A stretch of DNA of 64,000 nt from Bacillus zhangzhouensis (GTDB lineage: Bacteria > Bacillota > Bacilli > Bacillales > Bacillaceae), in the NCBI GenBank assembly GCA_025809375.1, contig CP099514.1, positions 1,364,001 to 1,428,000 of the forward strand, read 5' to 3'. The notes beneath the pieces are model-generated. The model did no database searches. It had not been told where the DNA came from and was given only the letters and a program-made list of their open reading frames with translations. Shown here piece by piece: positions 36,922 through 46,051 of this stretch. Within the stretch, counting starts at the first letter, position 1. The number at the start of each line of letters is the position of its first letter. The translations under genes were made by a program, and so were the position numbers.

Positions 36922-38514
36922 ATGAATCGTACTTTAATGCAATTAAGAACAAAAACAGTTGAGTTTTGGCGAAATCGATCAAAATTACAAAAAATACTCA
37001 TGATTGGCGGCGTTGCTGCCCTAGCAATCATTATTACGGTTGTTAGCATCTTTGCTTCTTCTGAAAAAATGGTTCCGCTCTTTAGAGACTTGTCTGAGGC
37101 AGAAGCTGGGCAAATCAAACAGGAACTAGATGGCAAAAACATTAAATCGGAACTTGCAAACAACGGAACAACGATTCTCGTTCCGGAAAAGCAAGCAGAC
37201 TCTTTAAAAGTAACACTCGCATCTGAAGGAATCCCTAAGACAGGCAACATTGATTATTCCTTCTTTGCTAACAATTCAGGCTTCGGTTTAACAGATAATG
37301 AATTTGATGTTCTGAAAGTAGATGCAACTCAGACAGAACTATCCAATCTGATCAACACAATTGATGGGATTAAAGATTCAAAAGTGATGATTAACCTGCC
37401 AAAAGATTCCGTTTTTGTTGGAGAAGAGCAAAGTAATGCATCAGCATCCATTGTGCTGCAAGTTGAGCCTGGCTACACGCTTACGCCTCAGCAAGTAAAA
37501 GGTCTTTATCATCTTATTTCAAAAAGTGTGCCGAATTTAAAAACAGAAAACATTGTCATTATGGACCAAGATTCCAACTACTACGACTTAAACACCAGTT
37601 CCGATTCTTATGCAAGTGGAATGGATGCACAGCAGCAGAAAAAAGAGGAAATCGAAAAGAATCTTCAAAGAAAAATTCAGCAGCTGCTAGGAACAATGAT
37701 GGGTCAAGATAAAGTGGCTGTATCAGTCACAACAGACATTGATTTTACTGAAGAAAAAAGAAAAGAAGACCTTGTAGAACCTGTTGATAAAGAAAACATG
37801 CAGGGGATTGCTGTCAGCGCTGAAAAGATTGCTGAAACATATTCAGGCAATGGCGCAGCAGCAGGAGGCACCGCTGGAACAGGTGACGATGATGTCACAA
37901 ATTATCAAGGTGCCGATGGAGCAAATGGAAGCGGCGATTACGAAAAGAGCGAAGATCGTATCAATTATGAAGTCAACCGCATTCATAAAGAGATCAAAGA
38001 AAGTCCTTATAAAATCAGAGATGTTGGCATTCAAGCATTGGTCGAACCACCAAATGCAAACGATGTAAACTCTTTAACAGCTGAAAGACAAGATGATATC
38101 AAAAAGATTCTTTCAACGATCATTAGCACATCGATTGATAAAGAATACACAAATGGTCAAGCGCTCACTCAAGCAGACTTAGATAACAAAATCGTATTAT
38201 CTGTATCAAAATTAGATGGTAAACAGCAAACTGCGGTAGATAACCCTTCAAACAATATGCCAATCTGGGTTTATATTGTAGGCGGTGTGCTTCTACTTGC
38301 AATTATCGCTCTTATCATTCTTCTTGTACGCAAACGTAGAAGAGATGAGGAAGAAGAGTTTGAGTTTGATGAACGTACACCAATGGATGTTCCTGATATT
38401 GACACTGAACCAGAAACAGAAGAAATGGTGAGAAAAAATCAGCTTGAAAAAATGGCAAAAGAAAAACCAGAAGACTTTGCTAAATTGCTACGCAGCTGGC
38501 TGTCCGAGGATTAG
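36922..38514 (+). CDS. fliF: Flagellar MS-ring protein FliF
   Basis: This encodes 530 residues. A transmembrane helix near residues 28-47 (MIGGVAALAIIITVVSIFA), a large periplasm-side ring-building region with DSLKVTLASEGIPKTG, and a second membrane helix near residues 452-472 (WVYIVGGVLLLAIIALIILLV). The cytoplasmic tail, ending EDFAKLLRSWLSED, is the FliG-binding peptide. FliF polymerises into the ring on which the rotor and export gate assemble. A Gly/Ala/Asp-rich variable segment lies at about 310-345. ATG 36922 follows GGGGGT. Confidence 0.96.
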   Translation: MNRTLMQLRTKTVEFWRNRSKLQKILMIGGVAALAIIITVVSIFASSEKMVPLFRDLSEAEAGQIKQELDGKNIKSELANNGTTILVPEKQADSLKVTLASEGIPKTGNIDYSFFANNSGFGLTDNEFDVLKVDATQTELSNLINTIDGIKDSKVMINLPKDSVFVGEEQSNASASIVLQVEPGYTLTPQQVKGLYHLISKSVPNLKTENIVIMDQDSNYYDLNTSSDSYASGMDAQQQKKEEIEKNLQRKIQQLLGTMMGQDKVAVSVTTDIDFTEEKRKEDLVEPVDKENMQGIAVSAEKIAETYSGNGAAAGGTAGTGDDDVTNYQGADGANGSGDYEKSEDRINYEVNRIHKEIKESPYKIRDVGIQALVEPPNANDVNSLTAERQDDIKKILSTIISTSIDKEYTNGQALTQADLDNKIVLSVSKLDGKQQTAVDNPSNNMPIWVYIVGGVLLLAIIALIILLVRKRRRDEEEEFEFDERTPMDVPDIDTEPETEEMVRKNQLEKMAKEKPEDFAKLLRSWLSED

Positions 38515-38525
38515 GAGGAATACAA

Positions 38526-39542
38526 ATGTCGAGAAAAGATCCAAATCGACTAACAGGCAGACAAAAAGCAGCAATCCTAATGATTTCCTTAGGGCTAGAC
38601 GTGTCAGCATCTGTATACAAACATCTGTCTGAAGACGAAATAGAAAAATTAACATTAGAAATTTCCAATATACGAAGTGTAGATACTGCTAAGAAAGATG
38701 AAGTCATCGAAGAGTTTCACAGCATTGCCATCGCGCAGGACTACATATCGCAGGGCGGTCTTATGTACGCAAGACAAGTGCTTGAAAAAGCGCTTGGTGA
38801 GGACAAAGCGGACAGCATCTTAAACCGGCTAACATCCTCTCTTCAAGTAAAACCATTTGATTTTGCTCGAAAGGCTGACCCAGAACAAATTTTAAACTTT
38901 ATCCAGCATGAGCATCCACAAACGATTGCGCTCATCCTTTCCTACCTGGATCCAGTGCAGGCTGGACAAATTTTATCTGAGTTAGGCGAGGAAGTACAAA
39001 CTGAGGTTGCGAGACGAATTGCCTTAATGGACCGTACATCTCCAGAGATCATCAATGAGGTGGAACGCATTCTTGAACAAAAGCTCTCTTCAACCTTTAC
39101 GCAGGATTATACGCAAACAGGCGGCGTCGAAGCGGTTGTGGAAGTGCTAAATGGTGTAGACCGTGCTACGGAGAAGACCATTTTAGACACACTTGAAATT
39201 CAAGATCCTGAACTAGCCGATGAAATTAAGAAACGTATGTTTGTCTTTGAAGATATTGTCACTCTTGACAGCAGAGCGATTCAGCGCGTCATCAGAGATG
39301 TTGAAAATGATGACTTATTGCTCGCACTCAAAGTGGCAAGCGAAGAGGTCAAAGAAATTGTCTTCCGCAACATGTCACAGCGGATGGTCGAAACATTCAA
39401 AGAAGAAATGGAGTTTATGGGGCCTGTCCGGCTTAGAGATGTCGAGGAAGCACAAACCCGTATTGTCAGCATCGTAAGACGACTTGAGGAAGCTGGAGAA
39501 ATCGTCATAGCTCGAGGTGGAGGAGACGATATCATTGTCTAG
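38526..39542 (+). CDS. fliG: Flagellar motor switch protein FliG
   Basis: This encodes 338 residues. Three domains are visible: FliF-binding N-terminus (RLTGRQKAAILMISLG), a middle domain with EHPQTIALILSYL (the conserved EHPQ motif), and a C-terminal torque domain with the charged helix DVENDDLLLALKVASEEVKE. It converts stator movement into rotation. ATG 38526 follows AGGAGG. Its 3' end overlaps the start region of fliH. Confidence 0.97.
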   Translation: MSRKDPNRLTGRQKAAILMISLGLDVSASVYKHLSEDEIEKLTLEISNIRSVDTAKKDEVIEEFHSIAIAQDYISQGGLMYARQVLEKALGEDKADSILNRLTSSLQVKPFDFARKADPEQILNFIQHEHPQTIALILSYLDPVQAGQILSELGEEVQTEVARRIALMDRTSPEIINEVERILEQKLSSTFTQDYTQTGGVEAVVEVLNGVDRATEKTILDTLEIQDPELADEIKKRMFVFEDIVTLDSRAIQRVIRDVENDDLLLALKVASEEVKEIVFRNMSQRMVETFKEEMEFMGPVRLRDVEEAQTRIVSIVRRLEEAGEIVIARGGGDDIIV

Positions 39543-40299
39543 GATTATCAAATATGAAACATCTGTTATTCCTGAACAAGGACGGCAAACGATTCCTTTA
39601 CAGCAAGTGGAGTTTAAAAGAGAACATCACGAAGAAGAGCTTGTCAATGAAAACGAAGCATCGCAGCTAGTACTCAGTGATGCAGAAGATCAAGCGAGCC
39701 GCATATTAGAACAAGCAAACAGCGAGCTGGAAAAAACAATGGCTGAAATCAATCAGCGCCGAACTGATTTTGAAGAGGAAAGAATGCAGCTCATTGAAGA
39801 AGCGAAACAAGCAGGTTATCAAGACGGTTTCCAAAAGGGCGAAGCAGATGCGAATAAACAGTATCAAGCTATTCTTGATCAGGCAAATGACATCGTCAGT
39901 CTTGCAAGGCAGGACTACGAAGAAAAAATTGAAAGCTCTGCTGAGCAAATTGTGGAACTCGCTTTTGAACTCGCCAAACGCGTTTGGCATGCAGCTGAGG
40001 ACACGAAAGATCAATTTTTGGCTCTTGTGAAACAGGTCATTTCAGAAGTGAAAGAATATGACGATATTTCCATCTATGTTGACCCTGAACATTACGAGCA
40101 TGTGATGGAGTATAAAGACGAATTGATCAGAATCCTTCAAAAGGATACACACCTTGCCATTTACTCGGATGAAAAAGCGCCGAAAGGAACTTGTTACGTA
40201 GAAACAAGTTTTGGAAAAGTGGAAGCGAGTGTTGATACCCAAATGAATCAGTTGAAAGAAAAATTATTAGAAGTCATTGATTTGGGTGATCACAAATGA
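39535..40299 (+). CDS. fliH: Flagellar export ATPase regulator FliH
   Basis: This encodes 254 residues. The long Glu/Gln-rich coiled coil (about 35-135) and the C-terminal domain with VDPEHYEHVMEYKDEL are typical of FliH, the peripheral stalk-like subunit that holds FliI at the export gate. I chose TTG 39535, about 11 bases from GGAGG, overlapping the last codons of fliG. GTG 39517 is in frame but lies directly on that ribosome site. Its stop overlaps fliI by four bases. Confidence 0.88.
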   Translation: MSRIIKYETSVIPEQGRQTIPLQQVEFKREHHEEELVNENEASQLVLSDAEDQASRILEQANSELEKTMAEINQRRTDFEEERMQLIEEAKQAGYQDGFQKGEADANKQYQAILDQANDIVSLARQDYEEKIESSAEQIVELAFELAKRVWHAAEDTKDQFLALVKQVISEVKEYDDISIYVDPEHYEHVMEYKDELIRILQKDTHLAIYSDEKAPKGTCYVETSFGKVEASVDTQMNQLKEKLLEVIDLGDHK

Positions 40300-41612
40300 A
40301 GATGGATGTGCTGAAAGAAACGATTGAAACCGCTGATCCTTATAAACGATTTGGTAAAGTCAATCGAGTGGTTGGGCTGATGATTGAATCTAAGGGACCG
40401 GAGAGTTCGATCGGTGACGTGTGTCTCATTCATAAAAAAGGGAGCAAGCACCATCCGATAAAAGCAGAGGTCGTAGGGTTTAGAGATGAAAACATTCTGC
40501 TCATGCCTTATGTAGAAGCATCCAATATTTCACCAGGAAGTCTTGTTGAAGCGACGGGTGAGTCGCTGAAGGTCAAAGTAGGGACCGGATTAATAGGTGA
40601 AGTCGTTGATGCCTTCGGTGATCCGCTTGATGGCAGTATGCTTCCAAAGGGACTTGTACCTGTTTCGACAGATCAGTCACCCCCAAATCCGATGGACAGG
40701 CCGCCTATTCGAGAAAAGATGGGTGTCGGTGTTAGAGTCATTGACAGTCTGCTCACAGTTGGTACTGGTCAAAGGGTCGGGATTTTTGCCGGAAGTGGTG
40801 TTGGAAAAAGCACCTTAATGGGGATGATTGCAAAGCAGACAGAGGCAGACCTGAATGTCATTGCCCTTGTTGGAGAACGTGGCCGTGAAGTTCGTGAGTT
40901 TATTGAAAAGGATTTAGGTGCTGAAGGACGGAAGCGATCAATTGTAGTCGTCGCAACTTCTGACCAGCCTGCACTGACGAGACTAAAAGCTGCCTATACA
41001 GCAACAGCCATTGCGGAATATTTTAGAGACAGAGGCAAAAATGTCATGTTCATGATGGATTCTGTTACGAGGGTTGCCATGGCGCAAAGGGAAATAGGTC
41101 TTGCAACTGGCGAGCCGCCAACGACAAAAGGATATACACCTTCAGTGTTCGCTATACTGCCCAAATTGCTCGAACGAACTGGGACAAATCAGCTTGGTTC
41201 CATCACAGCGTTTTACACAGTGCTTGTTGATGGGGACGATATGAATGAGCCGATTGCTGATACAGTGAGGGGAATCCTTGATGGCCACATTGTCCTTGAT
41301 CGTGCTTTAGCCAACAAAGGACAATTTCCCGCTGTTAATATTCTAAAAAGTATCAGCCGTGTCATGAGCAATATCGCAAGTCATGATCACAAGGAAGCGG
41401 CTAACCGGTTTCGCCAGCTTTTATCCACTTATCAAAACGCTGAAGATCTCATTAATATTGGAGCATATAAAAAAGGCTCCTCCAAAGATATTGATGAGGC
41501 CATGCAGGCTTACCCTCATCTGATTTCATTTTTGAAGCAGGATGTAGAAGAGGCTGTATCTATTGAAGACAGTGTGAGTTTATTGCTCAGCTTGATGAAT
41601 AGAGAGGATTGA
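40296..41612 (+). CDS. fliI: Flagellar export ATPase FliI
   Basis: This encodes 438 residues of the F1-beta-like family. Walker A AGSGVGKST is at residues 165-173, MFMMDSVTRVAMAQREI contains the Walker B region, and the N-terminal beta barrel is intact. The ATPase energises unloading of export substrates and their chaperones. ATG 40296 overlaps the fliH stop (ATGA). Confidence 0.97.
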   Translation: MKMDVLKETIETADPYKRFGKVNRVVGLMIESKGPESSIGDVCLIHKKGSKHHPIKAEVVGFRDENILLMPYVEASNISPGSLVEATGESLKVKVGTGLIGEVVDAFGDPLDGSMLPKGLVPVSTDQSPPNPMDRPPIREKMGVGVRVIDSLLTVGTGQRVGIFAGSGVGKSTLMGMIAKQTEADLNVIALVGERGREVREFIEKDLGAEGRKRSIVVVATSDQPALTRLKAAYTATAIAEYFRDRGKNVMFMMDSVTRVAMAQREIGLATGEPPTTKGYTPSVFAILPKLLERTGTNQLGSITAFYTVLVDGDDMNEPIADTVRGILDGHIVLDRALANKGQFPAVNILKSISRVMSNIASHDHKEAANRFRQLLSTYQNAEDLINIGAYKKGSSKDIDEAMQAYPHLISFLKQDVEEAVSIEDSVSLLLSLMNRED

Positions 41613-41620
41613 CAAAAACA

Positions 41621-42064
41621 GTGAGATATCAATACAAATTTCAAAAGCTCTTAGAACTGAAAGAAAGTGAAAAAGACAAGTCACTCGCAGCATACCAACA
41701 ATCCGTTTCGGCATTTGAGCAAGTCGCTGAAAAACTCTATGAAAATATGAGTAAAAAAGAGCTAATGGAAAAAAGCAAAGAAGAAAAGCTGAGAAGTGGA
41801 ATGAGTGTTCAAGAAATGCGTCATTACCAGCAATTTGTCACCAACTTAGATAACACCATCCAGCATTATCAGCAGCTTGTGATCATGAAACGCCATCAAA
41901 TGAATGAAAAACAATCTGATTTAACAGAAAAAAACATTGAATTTAAAAAGTTTGAAAAAATGAAAGAAAAGCATTTTGAAAAGTTTTCCCTTGAACATAA
42001 GGCAATTGAAATGAAAGAAATGGATGATATCTCTATCAGCCAATTCATGTTTCAAGGACATTAG
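41621..42064 (+). CDS. fliJ: Flagellar export chaperone-like protein FliJ
   Basis: This encodes 147 residues, almost entirely a two-helix coiled coil, the gamma-subunit-like stalk of the export ATPase. I chose GTG 41621 (MRYQYKFQKLLELKES), about 13 bases from GAGAGG (41602-41607) and giving the usual length. The TTG at 41609, overlapping the fliI stop, is too close to that site. It ends QFMFQGH and is followed within 12 bases by ylxF. Confidence 0.92.
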   Translation: MRYQYKFQKLLELKESEKDKSLAAYQQSVSAFEQVAEKLYENMSKKELMEKSKEEKLRSGMSVQEMRHYQQFVTNLDNTIQHYQQLVIMKRHQMNEKQSDLTEKNIEFKKFEKMKEKHFEKFSLEHKAIEMKEMDDISISQFMFQGH

Positions 42065-42076
42065 GAGTCGAGATGA

Positions 42077-42763
42077 ATGCCTAAGAAGGAAAAAGCGAAG
42101 GAATCAGGCGGCGGGAAATTTCAATGGATTTTGTTTATTGTCATTATCCCATTGATTGTGCTTGTGATTGTAACTGGCACGATCCTTTATATGGCAGGTT
42201 TTGATCTGAAAAAACCGCTCCAAAACATTCCGGTGATCAGCAGCTTAGTTGGTTCAGATGACAGCTCAAATACGTCATCTTCAAATCACAATGATCAACG
42301 TGATGCAGAGCTGAAAGATCTGAAAAAGACCATTAAAGAGCAAAAAAATGAGCTCGAAATTGCACAAAAAGATTTGAAAACAAGTGATGAAGAGATTAAA
42401 AGACTGAAGCAAAAAATCAACTCACTTGAAAAAACATCTGAAAATGATGCAAATAATACGTCAGCCAATGACAGTTCATCGAATAACAGCTCATCAAATA
42501 ATACGTCAGGTAATAACTCAGCAGCGCCATCTTCTAATCAGCAGACAAAAGGAAAGGTCGCCAGTATTTATGAAAGCATGGATCCAGGGAAATCCGCCAA
42601 AATTTTATCAGAACTAAGTGATAAAGAGGCATTAAAAATCCTTGAAGAGCTGAGCAAAAATAAACTGACAGACATATTAGCAAAACTGACACCTCAGAAG
42701 GCAGCAACGTTTACAAAAGAGCTTGCCAAAAAAGAAGAAAGTGAAAATGGGGGTGAACAATAA
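42077..42763 (+). CDS. ylxF: YlxF, membrane-anchored MotE/MgtE-N-like flagellar protein
   Basis: This encodes 228 residues. One membrane helix is at about residues 17-40, followed by a coiled coil (about 72-118), a low-complexity Ser/Asn tract (about 118-150) and a C-terminal helical domain with repeats SIYESMDPGKSAKILSEL and DKEALKILEEL, similar to the MgtE N-terminal domain and to MotE. In other bacteria MotE helps place the stator unit; the role here is inferred. ATG 42077 follows TTAGGAG. Confidence 0.85.
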   Translation: MPKKEKAKESGGGKFQWILFIVIIPLIVLVIVTGTILYMAGFDLKKPLQNIPVISSLVGSDDSSNTSSSNHNDQRDAELKDLKKTIKEQKNELEIAQKDLKTSDEEIKRLKQKINSLEKTSENDANNTSANDSSSNNSSSNNTSGNNSAAPSSNQQTKGKVASIYESMDPGKSAKILSELSDKEALKILEELSKNKLTDILAKLTPQKAATFTKELAKKEESENGGEQ

Positions 42764-44086
42764 GTGAAGCTATTGGATATTGGAGCCTTACAGCAATCTT
42801 CTCAAGGGCTCTCGGGACTAAAAGGAGGCGGTTCAGCATCTGCACGCGGTTTGTTTAAACAATTGCTTAGCGGAGCAGGCGACCAAAGCGGACCTGTTCA
42901 TGCTGAGACAGCCGCTTCTGCCTCTCTTTCTATCAATGATGCGATGCAAATCATTGAAAAATGGATGAAATCGCCTGAAGAAGGAATTAGCGCAGACCTG
43001 CTAAGTGCGCTTCAAACACTACAAGGTCGAACGCTCGACTCAACTGATCTCAAGTCACTTGAAGAATTGTTCCGAAAAATGGAATCTTCCATTTACGGTG
43101 ATCAAGCTGAAAAGCTAGGTTCTGAACATAGTGAGCAGCTCATACAAGTCCACTTTTTCATCTATCAATTGCTCAATCAACAGCCGCTCAGCTTTGATGC
43201 GAAACTTGTGCAGGATATTGAAGGAAAAGGTCAAGATTTCATCCACTTTCTTTCGAAAAACGGGGTAGATGAGAAACTCATTCAGCAAGTAAAAGCGCAG
43301 TTTTTCTCACAGGGTTCAGCGCCAAAGCTGAATTCAATGACTCAAAGTGAGCTAAAGCACTTTAATCAGTTAATCGACCACATGATGGCGAATGCGAAAG
43401 CATCTGACAAAGAATGGAAAATTTCACTAGGAGAGTTGAAGGAACTGGTCTCTCCAAAACAAGAATCTACTCTCGTTTCTCCGGCAAAAGGGAATGCATC
43501 TCTTGAGTGGCTCATCAAAAAAGAAGTCGTTAAAGGACAAAGCACTGCACCAGCTTCTGAAAAAATAATGACCCATACACTTTTGCCAGGTCATAAGCAG
43601 TTTTTCCAACTGCAGTCAGCGGCTTCTGTTCAGCAGACACAAACCACTGATGAAAAGCCAGCAACCGTTGATCAGCAAATTCTAAACACGTGGAAGCAAA
43701 TGAAATTCACGCCGTTTGGCAATTCAAGCGGACGTTTTACCGTTCGATTAAATCCAGAAAATCTTGGGTTTATTACCATTCAGCTAACGAAGCAAAACGG
43801 TATGTATGCGAGTAAAATTACAGCCTCAACGCAGGCAGCGAAAGAGCTGTTAGAGCATCATCTTCCGCAGCTCAAACAGGCGCTTCCGAATATGTCGGTT
43901 CAAGTGGACCGTTTCCATATACCGCTTCAATCAAATGAGCAGCCGTTATTTGGACAGTTTAGTGAAGAAAACAAGCAGCAGCAGTCAAAAGGACACAATT
44001 TCCAGCAGACTGATGAACAGGAAGAAGAATTCCAAGATGTACTGGATGCTCTTGTTGGGTCAGATGAAGAAGAGGAGGAGATCTAA
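42764..44086 (+). CDS. fliK: Flagellar hook-length control protein FliK
   Basis: This encodes 440 residues. The variable N-terminal ruler region is rich in Gln and Ser. The C-terminal hook domain (about 310-390) has RFTVRLNPENLGFITIQL and KELLEHHLPQLKQAL, and an acidic tail ends the protein. FliK measures the hook and switches FlhB specificity to late substrates. The start is GTG 42764 directly after the ylxF stop, with GGGGGTG upstream. It overlaps flgD by one base (TAATG). Confidence 0.94.
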   Translation: MKLLDIGALQQSSQGLSGLKGGGSASARGLFKQLLSGAGDQSGPVHAETAASASLSINDAMQIIEKWMKSPEEGISADLLSALQTLQGRTLDSTDLKSLEELFRKMESSIYGDQAEKLGSEHSEQLIQVHFFIYQLLNQQPLSFDAKLVQDIEGKGQDFIHFLSKNGVDEKLIQQVKAQFFSQGSAPKLNSMTQSELKHFNQLIDHMMANAKASDKEWKISLGELKELVSPKQESTLVSPAKGNASLEWLIKKEVVKGQSTAPASEKIMTHTLLPGHKQFFQLQSAASVQQTQTTDEKPATVDQQILNTWKQMKFTPFGNSSGRFTVRLNPENLGFITIQLTKQNGMYASKITASTQAAKELLEHHLPQLKQALPNMSVQVDRFHIPLQSNEQPLFGQFSEENKQQQSKGHNFQQTDEQEEEFQDVLDALVGSDEEEEEI

Positions 44087-44532
44087 TGGCAACAGTTGAT
44101 GCTACGAATAGAACAGCCGTACAAGCAGACACGTCTTCAAACGCAGCAAAGAAAACGGATACGCTTGGCAAAGATCAATTCTTGAAAATTTTGCTCACGC
44201 AGCTTCAAAACCAAGATCCGACAAACCCACTGGATGACCGTGAGTTTGTCACGCAGCTTGCGACATTTTCATCTTTAGAACAGCAAACCAATATGAATGA
44301 TTCAATCACCAAACTGAATCAGCTCATGTCTACATTTGTTGCACACCAAGATCCGTTTACGACGTATGTAGGCTGGATTGGTAAAGAAGTATCGGGCAAG
44401 CTGGATGATAAAGAGATATCTGGCACTGTGAAGTCTGTTAAAAACATAGACAATGAATACTTTCTGTATTTAGAAGATGGAACGAAAATCAGCCCTTGGG
44501 ATGTTACAGCAGTTGGAGAAAAAACGAAGTAA
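44086..44532 (+). CDS. flgD: Flagellar hook cap protein FlgD (YlxG)
   Basis: This encodes 148 residues. The conserved segment TLGKDQFLKILLTQLQNQDPTNPL-like core (about residues 26-48) is diagnostic; the C-terminal beta domain of enterobacterial FlgD is reduced. It scaffolds polymerisation of hook subunits. The start overlaps the fliK stop by one base with GAGGAGG just upstream. Confidence 0.94.
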   Translation: MATVDATNRTAVQADTSSNAAKKTDTLGKDQFLKILLTQLQNQDPTNPLDDREFVTQLATFSSLEQQTNMNDSITKLNQLMSTFVAHQDPFTTYVGWIGKEVSGKLDDKEISGTVKSVKNIDNEYFLYLEDGTKISPWDVTAVGEKTK

Positions 44533-44549
44533 TTCGAGGAGGAAAATAA

Positions 44550-45341
44550 ATGTTACGCTCACTTTACTCAGGAATTAGCGGAATGAAAAACTTCCAAACA
44601 AAATTGGATATTGTAGCCAATAACGTGGCGAACGTCAATACACACGGATACAAAAAAAGCCGTATCACGTTTAAAGATATGGTCAGTCAAACAATTTCAA
44701 GTTCAGGCGGACCGACAAACAACTCTGGTTCAATCAACTCAAAACAAGTGGGTTTAGGATCATCTTTATCTTCTATTGATAAAGTCATGTCACCGGGATC
44801 TTCTCAAAATACAGATGAACCTTACGACTTCTATATTAATGGAGATGGATTTTTCCGTATTGAAAATCAAGGAGAAGTTCTTTATACCAGAACAGGGAAC
44901 TTTAGACGGGATTCAGAGGGAAGTTTAGTTACTCCTGATGGAAATTACCTGCTTGGAATGAATGGACAAAAGATAACGATTCCAGATGGCATTTCAAGTG
45001 TAAGTGTTGGACCAGATGGAACAATTTCGGTTGTTGAAAACAACGTATCTAGAAATGTTGGACAGATTTCACTTGTATCTTTCAGTAACGCAGCAGGGTT
45101 AGACAAAGTGGGTGACAACCTTTACCGCCAAACATTAAGCTCAGGTGCACCAAGTAACCCTATTACACCTGGTGAACAAGGAACTGGTGTGATCCAAACA
45201 GGGAAACTTGAAATGTCAAACGTTGATTTAACAGAAGAGTTTACCGAAATGATCATCGCGCAGCGTGGATTCCAATCGAATGCAAAGTCGATTACAACAT
45301 CTGATGAAATCCTGCAAGAGCTTGTGAATCTGAAACGATAG
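44550..45341 (+). CDS. flgE: Flagellar hook protein FlgE (FlgG-like)
   Basis: This encodes 263 residues. The N-terminal segment with DIVANNVANVNTHGYKKS and the C-terminal ELVNLKR helix are typical of hook/distal-rod proteins. At this length it resembles FlgG more than the long enterobacterial FlgE, but in B. subtilis the gene at this position encodes the hook subunit. ATG 44550 follows GAGGAGG. Confidence 0.95.
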   Translation: MLRSLYSGISGMKNFQTKLDIVANNVANVNTHGYKKSRITFKDMVSQTISSSGGPTNNSGSINSKQVGLGSSLSSIDKVMSPGSSQNTDEPYDFYINGDGFFRIENQGEVLYTRTGNFRRDSEGSLVTPDGNYLLGMNGQKITIPDGISSVSVGPDGTISVVENNVSRNVGQISLVSFSNAAGLDKVGDNLYRQTLSSGAPSNPITPGEQGTGVIQTGKLEMSNVDLTEEFTEMIIAQRGFQSNAKSITTSDEILQELVNLKR

Positions 45342-45353
45342 GAGGTAGGGGGA

Positions 45354-45377
45354 GTGGTTACTCGCTTCTCTGCTTAA
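45354..45377 (+). CDS. Possible 7-codon leader ORF before swrD
   Basis: GTG 45354 follows AGGAGG (45340-45345) and GGGGGAG (45347-45353). It reads seven codons (MVTRFSA) and stops with TAA at 45375-45377, one base before the swrD ATG at 45379. swrD has no ribosome site of its own, so its translation probably relies on re-initiation after this ORF. Translation is not proven. Confidence 0.4.
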   Translation: MVTRFSA

Positions 45378-45378
45378 T

Positions 45379-45594
45379 ATGATTGAAGTGACAAGATTAA
45401 ATGGCAAAGGATTTATGCTGAACGCTCTCCATATCGAGCAAATTGAAAGCTTTCCAGACACGACCATTACTTTGGCCAATGGAAAGAAATTCGTTGTGAA
45501 AGAAGATGAAAAGCAGCTTCAAGAGAAGATCATTTCTTTCTACAGAAAAATCCAAGTCATTTCATTGAATCAAGGAATAGAGGAATTTGAATGA
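45379..45594 (+). CDS. swrD: Swarming motility protein SwrD (FlbD-like)
   Basis: This encodes 71 residues of the FlbD/SwrD family, with the pattern [19 protein letters not shown]. In B. subtilis SwrD (YlzI) raises flagellar power needed for swarming. The ATG at 45379 lacks a nearby ribosome site; the strong sites lie 25-39 bases upstream, before the short ORF. Its TGA overlaps the fliL start by four bases. Confidence 0.88.
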   Translation: MIEVTRLNGKGFMLNALHIEQIESFPDTTITLANGKKFVVKEDEKQLQEKIISFYRKIQVISLNQGIEEFE

Positions 45595-46019
45595 AGAAGA
45601 AATTAGTCGTAGTAATGCTAATTATGATTATGGCCATCGCCGGAATAGGAACAGGCATCTTTTTTCTGTTGAATGGGTCAGACAAAGCAAAAGCCGAAAA
45701 AGAGCCGACAGCAGATGAAGTTGTCAAAGCTTCTGTTGAAATTCCTGAGATTATCACCAATTTAAAATCTGAAGGAAATGCTGTCAAACTTGTCCTAAAT
45801 ATTGAAACGGACTCTGAAAAGGCAAAATCAGAGCTTGAGAAAAGAAGTTTCCAAGTAAAAGATGCTGTAATTGATATTTTATCAGACACGAATGCAGATG
45901 AACTTGATGGCAGAAAAGGCAGAGAACATTTTAAAACACAAGTCAAAAACAAAGTGAATAACTATTTGCAAGATGGCAAGGTGAAAGAAGTATATATAAC
46001 CTCCTTTAATCTGCAATAG
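45591..46019 (+). CDS. fliL: Flagellar basal body-associated protein FliL
   Basis: This encodes 142 residues. One membrane helix is at about 5-27 with a following extracellular domain ([25 protein letters not shown]). FliL sits around the stator and supports motor function. ATG 45591 overlaps the swrD stop (ATGA). fliM follows 32 bases downstream. Confidence 0.93.
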   Translation: MKKKLVVVMLIMIMAIAGIGTGIFFLLNGSDKAKAEKEPTADEVVKASVEIPEIITNLKSEGNAVKLVLNIETDSEKAKSELEKRSFQVKDAVIDILSDTNADELDGRKGREHFKTQVKNKVNNYLQDGKVKEVYITSFNLQ

Positions 46020-46051
46020 AGGCGATTAATTGACACGATGGAGGTGAAGAA

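Noticed and set aside
36780..37250. 156-codon ORF on the minus strand across fliE-fliF
   Set aside because: Antisense to two conserved genes with no family resemblance; a shadow.
42470..42540. AT-rich repetitive tract in ylxF as a tandem repeat
   Set aside because: It encodes a Ser/Asn linker with irregular units; not an exact repeat at DNA level and it keeps the frame.
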